This document shows positions 7,817-15,163 of a stretch of 42,860 bases of DNA, one piece after another. The DNA is from Pseudomonadales bacterium (GTDB lineage: Bacteria > Pseudomonadota > Gammaproteobacteria > Pseudomonadales > DT-91), in the NCBI GenBank assembly GCA_013215055.1, contig JABSRQ010000002.1, positions 1-42,860 on the forward strand, in the 5' to 3' direction. Position 1 is the stretch's first letter, and every line of letters begins with the position of its first letter. Position numbers and translations under genes: made by a program. The notes below the pieces were generated by a model that did not search any database, was not told the DNA's origin, and was given only the letters and a program-made list of their open reading frames with translations.

Positions 7817-9943
7817 ATGAACACAACATCAGAACAACATCCTGGCCCCTCGCCCTTTCATCGTGGTGAACAAAAGCTGCAAGCGCTGATGGGTGTACGC
7901 GAAAACATGGAGACCTTTGGTCGACGTGTCATTCGCCCCTCTATGCCAGAACAACATCAGCAGTTTTATCAACAACTGCCATTTGTCTTTGTTGGTCATG
8001 CCGATAATAAAGGCCAACCCTGGGCTTCGATTTTGTTTAACCCACCAGGTTTTATGACTGCCGTTAACCCCCAACAATTAAAGATTTCCGCCAGGCCTAT
8101 ACCCGGAGATCCGCTGTTAGACATCTTTCAAACCAGCAATACACCTCAGACTCGCCTGGGGCTATTAGGCATTGAGCTACCCACAAGGCGCAGAAATCGT
8201 CTGGCGGGACATATCAGCCATATCGAAGAAGATGGCATTGTACTGAATATTGATCAATGTTTTGGTAATTGCCCACAATATATTCAAAGCCGCGACGTGC
8301 AATTTATAGCCCCCGATACCCTTCCTCCTGCAAGCATTGAAATATTATCCGTTTTTGATGATGAAGCCATGGCGACCATTCAACAGGCCGACACATTTTT
8401 TGTTGCCAGCCATATGGCCGATGGTTCCGGAGAGGCCAGTGAAGGTGTGGATGTCTCACATCGCGGCGGTAAACCGGGCTTTGTGCGAATCGACGACAAA
8501 AATAAACTGACGATTCCAGACTACCTTGGAAATAATCATTTTAATACACTGGGCAATATTCTCGAAAACGGTACAGCGGGTTTATTGTTTATCGACTTTA
8601 ACAGCGGCGATGTATTAACCCTGACCGGCCGCGCTGAAGTGCTATTAGACTCTGCCGATACCGAATATTTTCAAGGGGCCGAACGTTTATGGTCCTTTGA
8701 ACTGATTGAAGCCAGGCGGATTAAGAATGCACTGCCTTTGCGATGGAACTTTAATGACTTCTCCGCCAATATCGCCTTAACCGGCAGTTGGAAAGAAGCT
8801 GAACAAGCGCGCATCGCAGAACAACAGCGCCAGCAGTTTCTGCCTTTTACCGTGATTGATATCGTTGATGAAAGCAATACGATTAAATCCTTTTATCTAA
8901 AACCTGAAAGCGGAAAAATCGCGCGCTTTCTGGCCGGGCAATTTCTAAGCCTTAAGTTTACGCTTGCCGGTAAAACGATTATCCGCACCTATACCGCATC
9001 CAGCGCACCGGAAGATGAACACTATAGAATCAGCGTTAAACTTGAATCTAAAAATCAGCCCGATCATGATGATGGGCTGATCTCAAGTTATCTACATCAG
9101 CAGATTAAAATCGGACATACCTTACAGCTTAAGGCGCCTACCGGTAGTTTTCACTTACAAACACAAAGCCCAAGACCTGCCGTATTGATATCAGCTGGCA
9201 TAGGTATAACACCAATGATAGCGATGGCCAGGCATGCTCTGTTTGAAGGTTTTCGTACCCGTAACCCCAAACCGTTAACGCTGATTACAGCTGCAAAAAA
9301 TACTGAACAACGGGCTTTTTTTGCTGAACTAACTGCCTTATCCGAACAATCGGCAGGCAGTATTCACAGTTTCTGGGCACTGAGCCAGCTGCAGGAAAAC
9401 CAACAGCCCGGAGATGGATCTTTTCACCATAAAGGCCGTATTAACAAAACCTTTATTCAAGCGATATTAGCGCTAGATGATTATGATTTTTACCTCTGTG
9501 GCCCGACCTCATTTATGCAAGATACCTACGATATCCTACGCCAGTTAGGCACTGCCGATGGCAGAATTTACGCTGAAGAATTTGGCCCGGCATCGTTAAT
9601 ACGTGATGAGGAAGTGATTACCATCAATCAGGCACAGGAAGAGACCATCGCAGATAACGCGCTGGTAACGTTTGTTGATGCCGCCACAGGCAGCGAAATA
9701 GAACAACAATGGACTAAGGGTGATGGCAGCCTATTGGAATTTGCCGAAGCCCATGGCCTTACCCCCAGCTATGGTTGTCGCAGCGGCCAATGTGGTGCCT
9801 GCAAGGTGACATTAAGCGAAGGTGAAGTCAGCCATCATGGTGCCGACACCTCGAACCTTAAAGAACAAGAAGTCCTCCTATGCTGTGCCAAACCCGTCGC
9901 AATCGCCGGTGACAAATTACCTAATGTAAAAATTGAAATATAG
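7817..9943 (+). CDS. Three-domain oxidoreductase: PNPOx-like FMN barrel, ferredoxin reductase, 2Fe-2S ferredoxin
   Basis: A 708-residue fusion. Residues about 1-330 form a split-barrel flavin domain of the pyridoxamine 5'-phosphate oxidase superfamily (FVFVGHADNKGQPWASILFN; FIDFNSGDVLTLTGRAEV). Residues about 335-600 are a ferredoxin-NADP reductase module (RTYTASSAP for FAD, GIGITPMIAMARH and LCGPTSFMQ for NAD(P)H). The last 90 residues are a plant-type ferredoxin with CRSGQCGAC (Cys 654, 659, 662) and Cys 689 or 690. Electrons would pass NAD(P)H to FAD to 2Fe-2S and on to a substrate, perhaps at the FMN domain. Such fusions are known in proteobacteria near GST genes but their substrate is not established. 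A hairpin (GGCCTGT / ACAGGCC, 7776-7803) precedes the ATG and no clear Shine-Dalgarno is seen, so translation may depend on upstream genes. Confidence 0.9.
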   Translation: MNTTSEQHPGPSPFHRGEQKLQALMGVRENMETFGRRVIRPSMPEQHQQFYQQLPFVFVGHADNKGQPWASILFNPPGFMTAVNPQQLKISARPIPGDPLLDIFQTSNTPQTRLGLLGIELPTRRRNRLAGHISHIEEDGIVLNIDQCFGNCPQYIQSRDVQFIAPDTLPPASIEILSVFDDEAMATIQQADTFFVASHMADGSGEASEGVDVSHRGGKPGFVRIDDKNKLTIPDYLGNNHFNTLGNILENGTAGLLFIDFNSGDVLTLTGRAEVLLDSADTEYFQGAERLWSFELIEARRIKNALPLRWNFNDFSANIALTGSWKEAEQARIAEQQRQQFLPFTVIDIVDESNTIKSFYLKPESGKIARFLAGQFLSLKFTLAGKTIIRTYTASSAPEDEHYRISVKLESKNQPDHDDGLISSYLHQQIKIGHTLQLKAPTGSFHLQTQSPRPAVLISAGIGITPMIAMARHALFEGFRTRNPKPLTLITAAKNTEQRAFFAELTALSEQSAGSIHSFWALSQLQENQQPGDGSFHHKGRINKTFIQAILALDDYDFYLCGPTSFMQDTYDILRQLGTADGRIYAEEFGPASLIRDEEVITINQAQEETIADNALVTFVDAATGSEIEQQWTKGDGSLLEFAEAHGLTPSYGCRSGQCGACKVTLSEGEVSHHGADTSNLKEQEVLLCCAKPVAIAGDKLPNVKIEI

Positions 9944-9954
9944 GTTTTACTTCT

Positions 9955-10539
9955 ATGAAATATAGCCAGAACAACACGATGAAAAACACAAACTATCAAG
10001 GGCTAACAGCCAATGATGAAGCACAATTAGAGTTCCATGCAGAGGCAGCCAAAAGCATGAAAACAGACCGCAGGCACAAGGGTGATATTCCCACACCTAA
10101 GCAATTGGCCATTACCTGGCTGGGAGCATTTATCACCATCGCTGCACTGGCTTTATTGGCAGATTTTTCACAGGCTACTTTGATGTTAGGTTCCTTTGGT
10201 GCCAGCTGTGTATTGATCTTTGGTTTTCCTACATCTGCTTTTTCACAACCGAGAAATGTGATTTTTGGCCATTTCTTCAGTTCACTGATAGGCCTCATAT
10301 GCCTGCACTTTCTTGGCAATGAATGGTGGAGTTTAGCCTTGGCTGTGAGTACCGCCATAGCCTTTATGATGGCAAGCGGCACCGTACACCCTCCCGCAGG
10401 TTCAAATCCTGTGATTGTTTTTTTAAGCTTGGCGCACTGGGATTTTTTGTTAATGCCTACTTTATTAGGCAGCCTAATTTTAGTTGGCAGCGCGCTGATC
10501 TATAACAACTTGGGCAATAAATATCCGGTTTATTGGTAA
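9955..10539 (+). CDS. HPP family membrane protein
   Basis: A 194-residue integral membrane protein with an approximately 55-residue polar N-terminus and four to five helices. The family-naming HPP motif is present in GTVHPPAGSNPVIVF, with the GSFGASCVLIF and FSQPRNVIFGH segments characteristic of PF04982. Plant plastid members transport nitrite; bacterial members are mostly uncharacterised. It begins 11 nt after the oxidoreductase stop, so it is in the same operon, which suggests it moves a substrate or product of that enzyme. An internal ATG at 9979 is a possible alternative start. Confidence 0.85.
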   Translation: MKYSQNNTMKNTNYQGLTANDEAQLEFHAEAAKSMKTDRRHKGDIPTPKQLAITWLGAFITIAALALLADFSQATLMLGSFGASCVLIFGFPTSAFSQPRNVIFGHFFSSLIGLICLHFLGNEWWSLALAVSTAIAFMMASGTVHPPAGSNPVIVFLSLAHWDFLLMPTLLGSLILVGSALIYNNLGNKYPVYW

Positions 10540-10562
10540 GCTGAACCTGTTTACATATTGAC

Positions 10563-10650
10563 GCAACGACTCAGAACCAACGGCATTTTTAGCATGCGCT
10601 TTACCTCACAATAAAGCATTCTCTGCTTCAGCCTCTTTATTGATCGTTGC
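10563..10650. other. Nested inverted repeats before the EamA gene
   Basis: Outer arms GCAACGA (10563-10569) and TCGTTGC (10644-10650) enclose an inner stem CAATAAAG / CTTTATTG (10609-10642). The element fills most of the gap between the HPP and EamA genes. It could terminate the upstream operon or act as a leader; there is no T-run. Confidence 0.35.
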
Positions 10651-10703
10651 AAACGTATTATCTTCTTTACACTTTTTAGCATGACAAAATGAAAGGCAGA
10701 TAT

Positions 10704-11699
10704 ATGAAGCTGTTCTATAACCGCTGCAAACAGCACATTGATCTCCATCCAGATCGCTGGGGTATGATATTTGGTGCTTCGGCGGTTTTAATATGGGGGG
10801 CTTACCTAGCTCTGTCTCGTTATGCGTTAACGGTTTCTACCTTAGAGCCTTTGGACATCACCTTTATTCGTGGCAGTGTCGCGGGCTTTATTATGCTGCT
10901 GTGGCTTGTCTTTAGCCCATATAAGCACGGCCGTGCGATACGGCAGGTTGGGCTTAAGAAAGCATTGGTCCTGGCAAGCCTTGTTGGGCCACCTTTTGTA
11001 TTTATCAGTGTTAAAGGCTATGCCTTTGCACCGCTGGTGCATGGCGGTGTGTTTTTACCCGCAGGACTGGTTTTGGCAGGTTTAACATTATCAGCGTTAA
11101 TCTTGGGGGATAAGCCTGGGACTAATAAAGTGATTGCAGCCCTGATTATTTTACTGGGTCTGGTTATTTTGGCAGGGCCTGATTTTTTTCAGGGCGGCAC
11201 AGCAGCGTTAAGAGGTGATGGGCTGTTCTTTCTAGCCGGCGTGATGTGGGCCACCTTTGCAGTGGTTCAAAAATCATGGAATATCTCACCGGTGGTGGCT
11301 ACGGCCTGTGTTTCAATTGCCTCTGTATGTATTTATAGCCCGGTGTATTTATTCTATTTTGGCTGGTCACGGTTACAGGATGTGGCCTCTTCACAATTGC
11401 TCACACAGGCTATTGTGCAGGGATTTCTTACCGGCGTGGTGGCGATGATTTGTTTTGGTACCGCGGTAAAAATGATAGGGGCTGCAAGAACATCGATGTT
11501 CCCTGCCTTAGTGCCTATCACTACGTTATTAATTGGCATTCCATTAACGGCAGAGTGGCCTACTTTATTGCAATGTTGCGGTACTGCGGTGGTCTTGTCG
11601 GGTTTATTTTATGGGCTTAGAGTAAAGATCAAGCGGGGAGAAAATCAGCCTACGGATAAGGAGGATTCCACATCGTTATCCGTAGGCTCTTTGCAATAA
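10704..11699 (+). CDS. EamA/DMT-family transporter
   Basis: A 331-residue membrane protein with ten predicted helices in two EamA halves (first about 20-145, second about 160-295); typical motifs include ALSRYALTVSTLEPLDITFIRG and ILGDKPGTNKVIAALIILLGLVILAG. ATG 10704 has AAAGG about 7 nt upstream; ATG 10689 adds five residues and lacks this. DMT transporters of this size usually export amino acids or other metabolites; the substrate cannot be read. The last 17 codons contain a strong hairpin. It may be a separate unit from the HPP cluster because of the structured 149-nt gap. Confidence 0.85.
   Translation: MKLFYNRCKQHIDLHPDRWGMIFGASAVLIWGAYLALSRYALTVSTLEPLDITFIRGSVAGFIMLLWLVFSPYKHGRAIRQVGLKKALVLASLVGPPFVFISVKGYAFAPLVHGGVFLPAGLVLAGLTLSALILGDKPGTNKVIAALIILLGLVILAGPDFFQGGTAALRGDGLFFLAGVMWATFAVVQKSWNISPVVATACVSIASVCIYSPVYLFYFGWSRLQDVASSQLLTQAIVQGFLTGVVAMICFGTAVKMIGAARTSMFPALVPITTLLIGIPLTAEWPTLLQCCGTAVVLSGLFYGLRVKIKRGENQPTDKEDSTSLSVGSLQ
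11647..11688 (+). terminator. Hairpin inside the 3' end of the EamA gene
   Basis: Perfect 13-bp arms AGCCTACGGATAA (11647-11659) and TTATCCGTAGGCT (11676-11688), followed by CTTTGC. It lies wholly within coding sequence and ends 8 nt before the stop codon's last bases, so the C-terminal residues double as a terminator or mRNA 3'-end stabiliser. Confidence 0.5.
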
Positions 11700-12377
11700 C
11701 CTGAAATGGCATCATGTGAAGCTTTCACCCCGTAAATATGGAGGTACGGGGGTGAGCCTTTCAATCGTCAGGCAGCTGATTAAATTAATGAGCGATCATG
11801 TTCAGATCTGCAACCCGACTGACAGGGAATGCTGTTTTACATTGCCGTAACATTGCAGATCATCGAAGAAACCAAGCATTGCAATTGCATGTTGTCGATC
11901 ATAATGCCTGTAATGCCAGCAGTTACAGCATTGAAAGGCGGACAAAATAGATTCCACTACACAACACTCCAGCAAATATAAATCCATGCAAAACTCGGTT
12001 ATTCAATCTTTTTCATTTTCTGTACCTGCCGCTGAGGTTATTGAAAGCGCCACAAAAAATACTGATCAAACAATCACAACAGATACAACAGATACAACAT
12101 TATCTTCAGAAAAGAGTTCTTCAATAGGTAGCTCTAGCCATACAGTCCTATTATTACTGCTAATGATATCCAGCCTGCACATAGCCAATAGAAAAGTCAG
12201 AGGGCTAATGCAACAGTGGCCTTCACTGTTTAATCTCATTGATGTTTATTATTACAAGCAATATTAATCATTCATTTTTAGTCTAAATGCATCTATTACG
12301 CTTCATTCCTATGCATGAATCATTGCTAAGCTTAAATGTATCCCATTTTATCTCTTCAGCTATGACAGGCTAAGCCC
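11700..12377. other. 678-bp region with hairpins and no convincing gene
   Basis: It holds an imperfect hairpin at 11725-11755 (TCACCCCGTA / TACGGGGGTGA, one bulged G, followed by GCCTTTC), a TGCAATTGCA palindrome near 11880-11890, and one weak small ORF (listed). Nothing else is recognisable. The 3' part must contain the promoter of the peroxidase-msrPQ operon. Confidence 0.5.
11986..12267 (+). CDS. Doubtful small ORF with one possible membrane helix
   Basis: 93 residues: a Thr/Ser-rich first half (TDTTDTTLSSEKSSSIGSSS) then a hydrophobic stretch (TVLLLLLMISSLHIA) and a polar tail. There is no Shine-Dalgarno before ATG 11986 and no family is recognised. It may be a genuine small membrane protein or simply open by chance. 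Confidence 0.2.
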   Translation: MQNSVIQSFSFSVPAAEVIESATKNTDQTITTDTTDTTLSSEKSSSIGSSSHTVLLLLLMISSLHIANRKVRGLMQQWPSLFNLIDVYYYKQY

Positions 12378-13433
12378 ATGAAAAGTGCATCTGTACTCTC
12401 AAGTTTTCTGGCTCTAAGCATCATATTTTTCTGTGCGCCCTCATCCGCTCAAAAAGCTTATAAGGACCTGATCTTTAAAGCCGGGGATAAATCTTTACAG
12501 GAGTTTATGCTGGCAGAGAAGCCGCCTTTTCCACAGGGTAATTACCCTACTCCGGCAAGGATAGAATTAGGCAAAACCTTATTTTTTGATGCTCGTATTT
12601 CGGGCGATGGCAATATGTCCTGCGCGACCTGCCATAATCCGGTTTATGGCTGGTCAGATGCATTGCCCACCGCAAAAGGCTCCAAGAGCATGATATTAAA
12701 ACGCGCCTCGCCTACGGTGATGAATACAGGCTACAACCCTATTCAGATGTGGGATGGACGTAAAAAAACCTTGGAAGATCAGGCCATGGGCCCAATGGCT
12801 GCCGCCGAAGAAATGAATGTAGATATTCCCGTGTTGATTAAATGGCTGAATAAAAACCAGGGCTATATCAAGCTGTTTAAGGCTGCCTACCCCGGGGAAA
12901 AAATAGATGAAAAAACCGTATCCAAGGCGATTGCCAGCTATGAACGTACACTGATAAGCAGAAACTCACGTTTTGATCACTGGTTAACAGGGGATCAAAA
13001 TGCGTTAAACCAACAGGAAATACTGGGATTTAAGATTTTTGTAAATCCCGATAAAGGCAATTGTTCCGTCTGCCACAGTGAAGGTAATTTTACCGATAAT
13101 GGTTTTCATAATGTGGGTTTAAAATCTTTTGGTGATAAAAACCCGGATATGGGCCGCTATACACAACGCCCATTAAATCTGATGAAAGGTGCCTTTAAAA
13201 CACCTACCATCAGAGATATAGAATTTACAGCGCCATACTTCCACGACGGTTCTGCGGTAAGTTTAATGGATGTCGTGAATCATTATGTAACAGGCGGCAT
13301 AGTAAAAACCAACGTTTCCCCCAATATGAAAAAAATAAAGCTGTCTAAAAAAGAGAAAGAGGCTCTAGTCGCCTTCTTGAAATCATTGAGTGGAGATCAT
13401 CAACCCATCACCTTACCCCTGTTACCCCTATAA
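12378..13433 (+). CDS. Periplasmic diheme cytochrome c peroxidase (CcpA/MauG family)
   Basis: A 351-residue protein with a signal peptide (cleavage about SSAQ-KAY) and two heme-c sites, CATCH (82-86) and CSVCH (229-233), spaced as in bacterial diheme peroxidases. Family landmarks are IELGKTLFFDARISGDGNMSC, the NTGYNPIQMWDGRKKTLEDQA stretch, and AFKTPTIRDIEFTAPYFHDG before the C-terminal helix. It reduces H2O2 to water in the periplasm using electrons from a small cytochrome or cupredoxin. msrP begins 7 nt after its stop, so peroxide removal is genetically linked with repair of methionine sulfoxide. A cupredoxin and a diheme cytochrome c that could supply electrons are encoded 5.5 kb away. Confidence 0.9.
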   Translation: MKSASVLSSFLALSIIFFCAPSSAQKAYKDLIFKAGDKSLQEFMLAEKPPFPQGNYPTPARIELGKTLFFDARISGDGNMSCATCHNPVYGWSDALPTAKGSKSMILKRASPTVMNTGYNPIQMWDGRKKTLEDQAMGPMAAAEEMNVDIPVLIKWLNKNQGYIKLFKAAYPGEKIDEKTVSKAIASYERTLISRNSRFDHWLTGDQNALNQQEILGFKIFVNPDKGNCSVCHSEGNFTDNGFHNVGLKSFGDKNPDMGRYTQRPLNLMKGAFKTPTIRDIEFTAPYFHDGSAVSLMDVVNHYVTGGIVKTNVSPNMKKIKLSKKEKEALVAFLKSLSGDHQPITLPLLPL

Positions 13434-13439
13434 ACGGCG

Positions 13440-14381
13440 ATGAAAGATCTTGCGGGAAAGGCGCTAATTGATGAGATTACGCCTTTGCGGATCTTTCAAA
13501 AACGTCGACAATTTCTTATTCAGGCGATAAAGCTTGGATTAATATCTTCTGCAGCATGTCATGCCCACACGCTGCTAAGTTGTGAACAACGTTCCTCATC
13601 TACGGGTATTTCCAGCGATGCCCTCACCGACAGCATGACAGAGGAGAAAAAAGTCACGCATTATAATAATTATTATGAATTTTCTACCAACAAGGAAGTT
13701 GTACATATCCTCGCCAGAGAACTGAAGACAAGCCCCTGGCCCCTATCTATCGGCGGCGAAGTTGATAAGCCCCTGCAGCTTGATTTCAAAGATCTGATCA
13801 AAACCCTACCACTGGAAACGCGTATCTATCGATTTCGATGTGTTGAGGGTTGGTCTATGGTCGTGCCATGGCAGGGTTTTCCTTTGTGTGCTTTATTGGA
13901 GAAGGTGAAACCTAAATCCACTGCACGTTTTGTTAAGTTTCAAAGTATTTACAGACCCGACGAAATGATCAATCAGCGCAGCTATAATTTCCCATGGCCT
14001 TATACCGAAGGCTTAAGACTGGACGAAGCCATGCACCCGCTGGCATTTATTGCCACTGGCATGTATGGAAAACCGCTGCCTAAGCAAAATGGTTCGCCCT
14101 TAAGAATAATACTGCCATGGAAATACGGTTTTAAATCCATCAAGGCCGTACAGACCATTCAACTGGAGCAGCAAGCTACTGAAACAGGCTGGATGCAATC
14201 TGCACCGGGAGAGTATGGATTCTATGCCAATGTTAACCCCGAGGTTTCACATCCACGCTGGAGTCAACGTAGGGAAGTTCGCCTGGGACAGATTCGCAAA
14301 CAGCGGACATTGATGTTTAATGGCTATGCCGATCAGGTAGAGCAGCTATATGCAGGTATGGATTTAAAAATCCATTTCTAA
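13440..14381 (+). CDS. msrP: Protein-methionine-sulfoxide reductase catalytic subunit MsrP
   Basis: A 313-residue periplasmic molybdoenzyme closely following E. coli MsrP (YedY) sequence: RIYRFRCVEGWSMVVPW with Mo-ligating Cys 134, GLRLDEAMHPLAFIATGMYG, PWKYGFKSIKAVQTI, YGFYANVNPEVSHPRWSQ and FNGYADQVEQLYAGMDL. The N-terminus has a twin-arginine signal (KRRQFLIQAIKLG), as expected for export of a folded Mo-cofactor protein. It reduces Met-SO residues in envelope proteins with electrons from MsrQ. Its ATG is 7 nt after the peroxidase stop and its stop is 1 nt before msrQ, so the three genes form one transcript. Confidence 0.95.
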   Translation: MKDLAGKALIDEITPLRIFQKRRQFLIQAIKLGLISSAACHAHTLLSCEQRSSSTGISSDALTDSMTEEKKVTHYNNYYEFSTNKEVVHILARELKTSPWPLSIGGEVDKPLQLDFKDLIKTLPLETRIYRFRCVEGWSMVVPWQGFPLCALLEKVKPKSTARFVKFQSIYRPDEMINQRSYNFPWPYTEGLRLDEAMHPLAFIATGMYGKPLPKQNGSPLRIILPWKYGFKSIKAVQTIQLEQQATETGWMQSAPGEYGFYANVNPEVSHPRWSQRREVRLGQIRKQRTLMFNGYADQVEQLYAGMDLKIHF

Positions 14382-14382
14382 A

Positions 14383-15102
14383 ATGCCTTATAAAATTCTG
14401 CATCATATTTTACACATTTTTTCTTGGCCACAGCGGCATCTGAAACCATTCAAAGTGCTATTATTTTCAGCCTGCCTATTGCCGCTGTTAAGCCTGAGCA
14501 TAGCCTATTTCCAGCAGACTCTGGGCAGCAATCCGTTTTCAAGCTTTATGCAACACACAGGGTTATGGTCATTAAATTTTTTATTGATGACCCTGGCTAT
14601 CACTCCATTAAGACGATGGTTATGCAAGCTTTCCAGGCATATACATTCTATCTACGGCAAGCGCCTGGCCGACTGGAATTATCTGATACGCTGCAGACGC
14701 ATGTTAGGCCTATGGACGTTTTTTTATGCCAGTTTACATTTCCTGGCTTATCTGTATTTCGAAATGGATTTTATCTGGCAGGAGGTTTTATTTGATATCA
14801 AAGCGAGGCCTGCCATCGATATTGCCTTGATCAATCTGCTGATACTGCTGTTATTAAGTGTCACATCGATAAATCATATTCGCAGAAAGATGGGCAAATA
14901 TTGGCGCAGACTACACCGCCTTATTTATCTCTCTTTCCTATTGAGCTTGTTGCATATGTTGATGGTGGTTAAGGCGACACAGGGCTATTTCTATCTATAT
15001 GCCCTGATTGGCTCAATATTATTATTAGAGAGAGTCCTTGTTCATTTTGGCATATTACATCATCAAAAAGGCGATACGGGTATGGAGAATGATCGATCAT
15101 AG
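14383..15102 (+). CDS. msrQ: MsrQ, heme-binding membrane partner of MsrP
   Basis: A 239-residue inner-membrane protein of the YedZ/MsrQ family with about six helices. Characteristic features are GLWSLNFLLMTLAITPLRRW, RRMLGLWTFFYASLHFLAYLYFEM (heme-ligand His in the helix), and KYWRRLHRLIYLSFLLSLLHMLMVVKA (further His ligands). It passes electrons from the quinone pool or a flavin reductase to periplasmic MsrP. Its start directly follows the msrP stop (TAA-A-ATG), implying translational coupling. The C-terminal tail is slightly long and polar. Confidence 0.93.
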   Translation: MPYKILHHILHIFSWPQRHLKPFKVLLFSACLLPLLSLSIAYFQQTLGSNPFSSFMQHTGLWSLNFLLMTLAITPLRRWLCKLSRHIHSIYGKRLADWNYLIRCRRMLGLWTFFYASLHFLAYLYFEMDFIWQEVLFDIKARPAIDIALINLLILLLLSVTSINHIRRKMGKYWRRLHRLIYLSFLLSLLHMLMVVKATQGYFYLYALIGSILLLERVLVHFGILHHQKGDTGMENDRS

Positions 15103-15163
15103 AAGATGGTTTAAAATCTAAGCCTGTTTAATTCACGACCTTTATTGGCTACAAAATACACAT

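Noticed and set aside
11802..11987. Minus-strand 61-residue Cys-rich ORF
   Set aside because: No ribosome-binding site, low-complexity composition and no recognisable motif.
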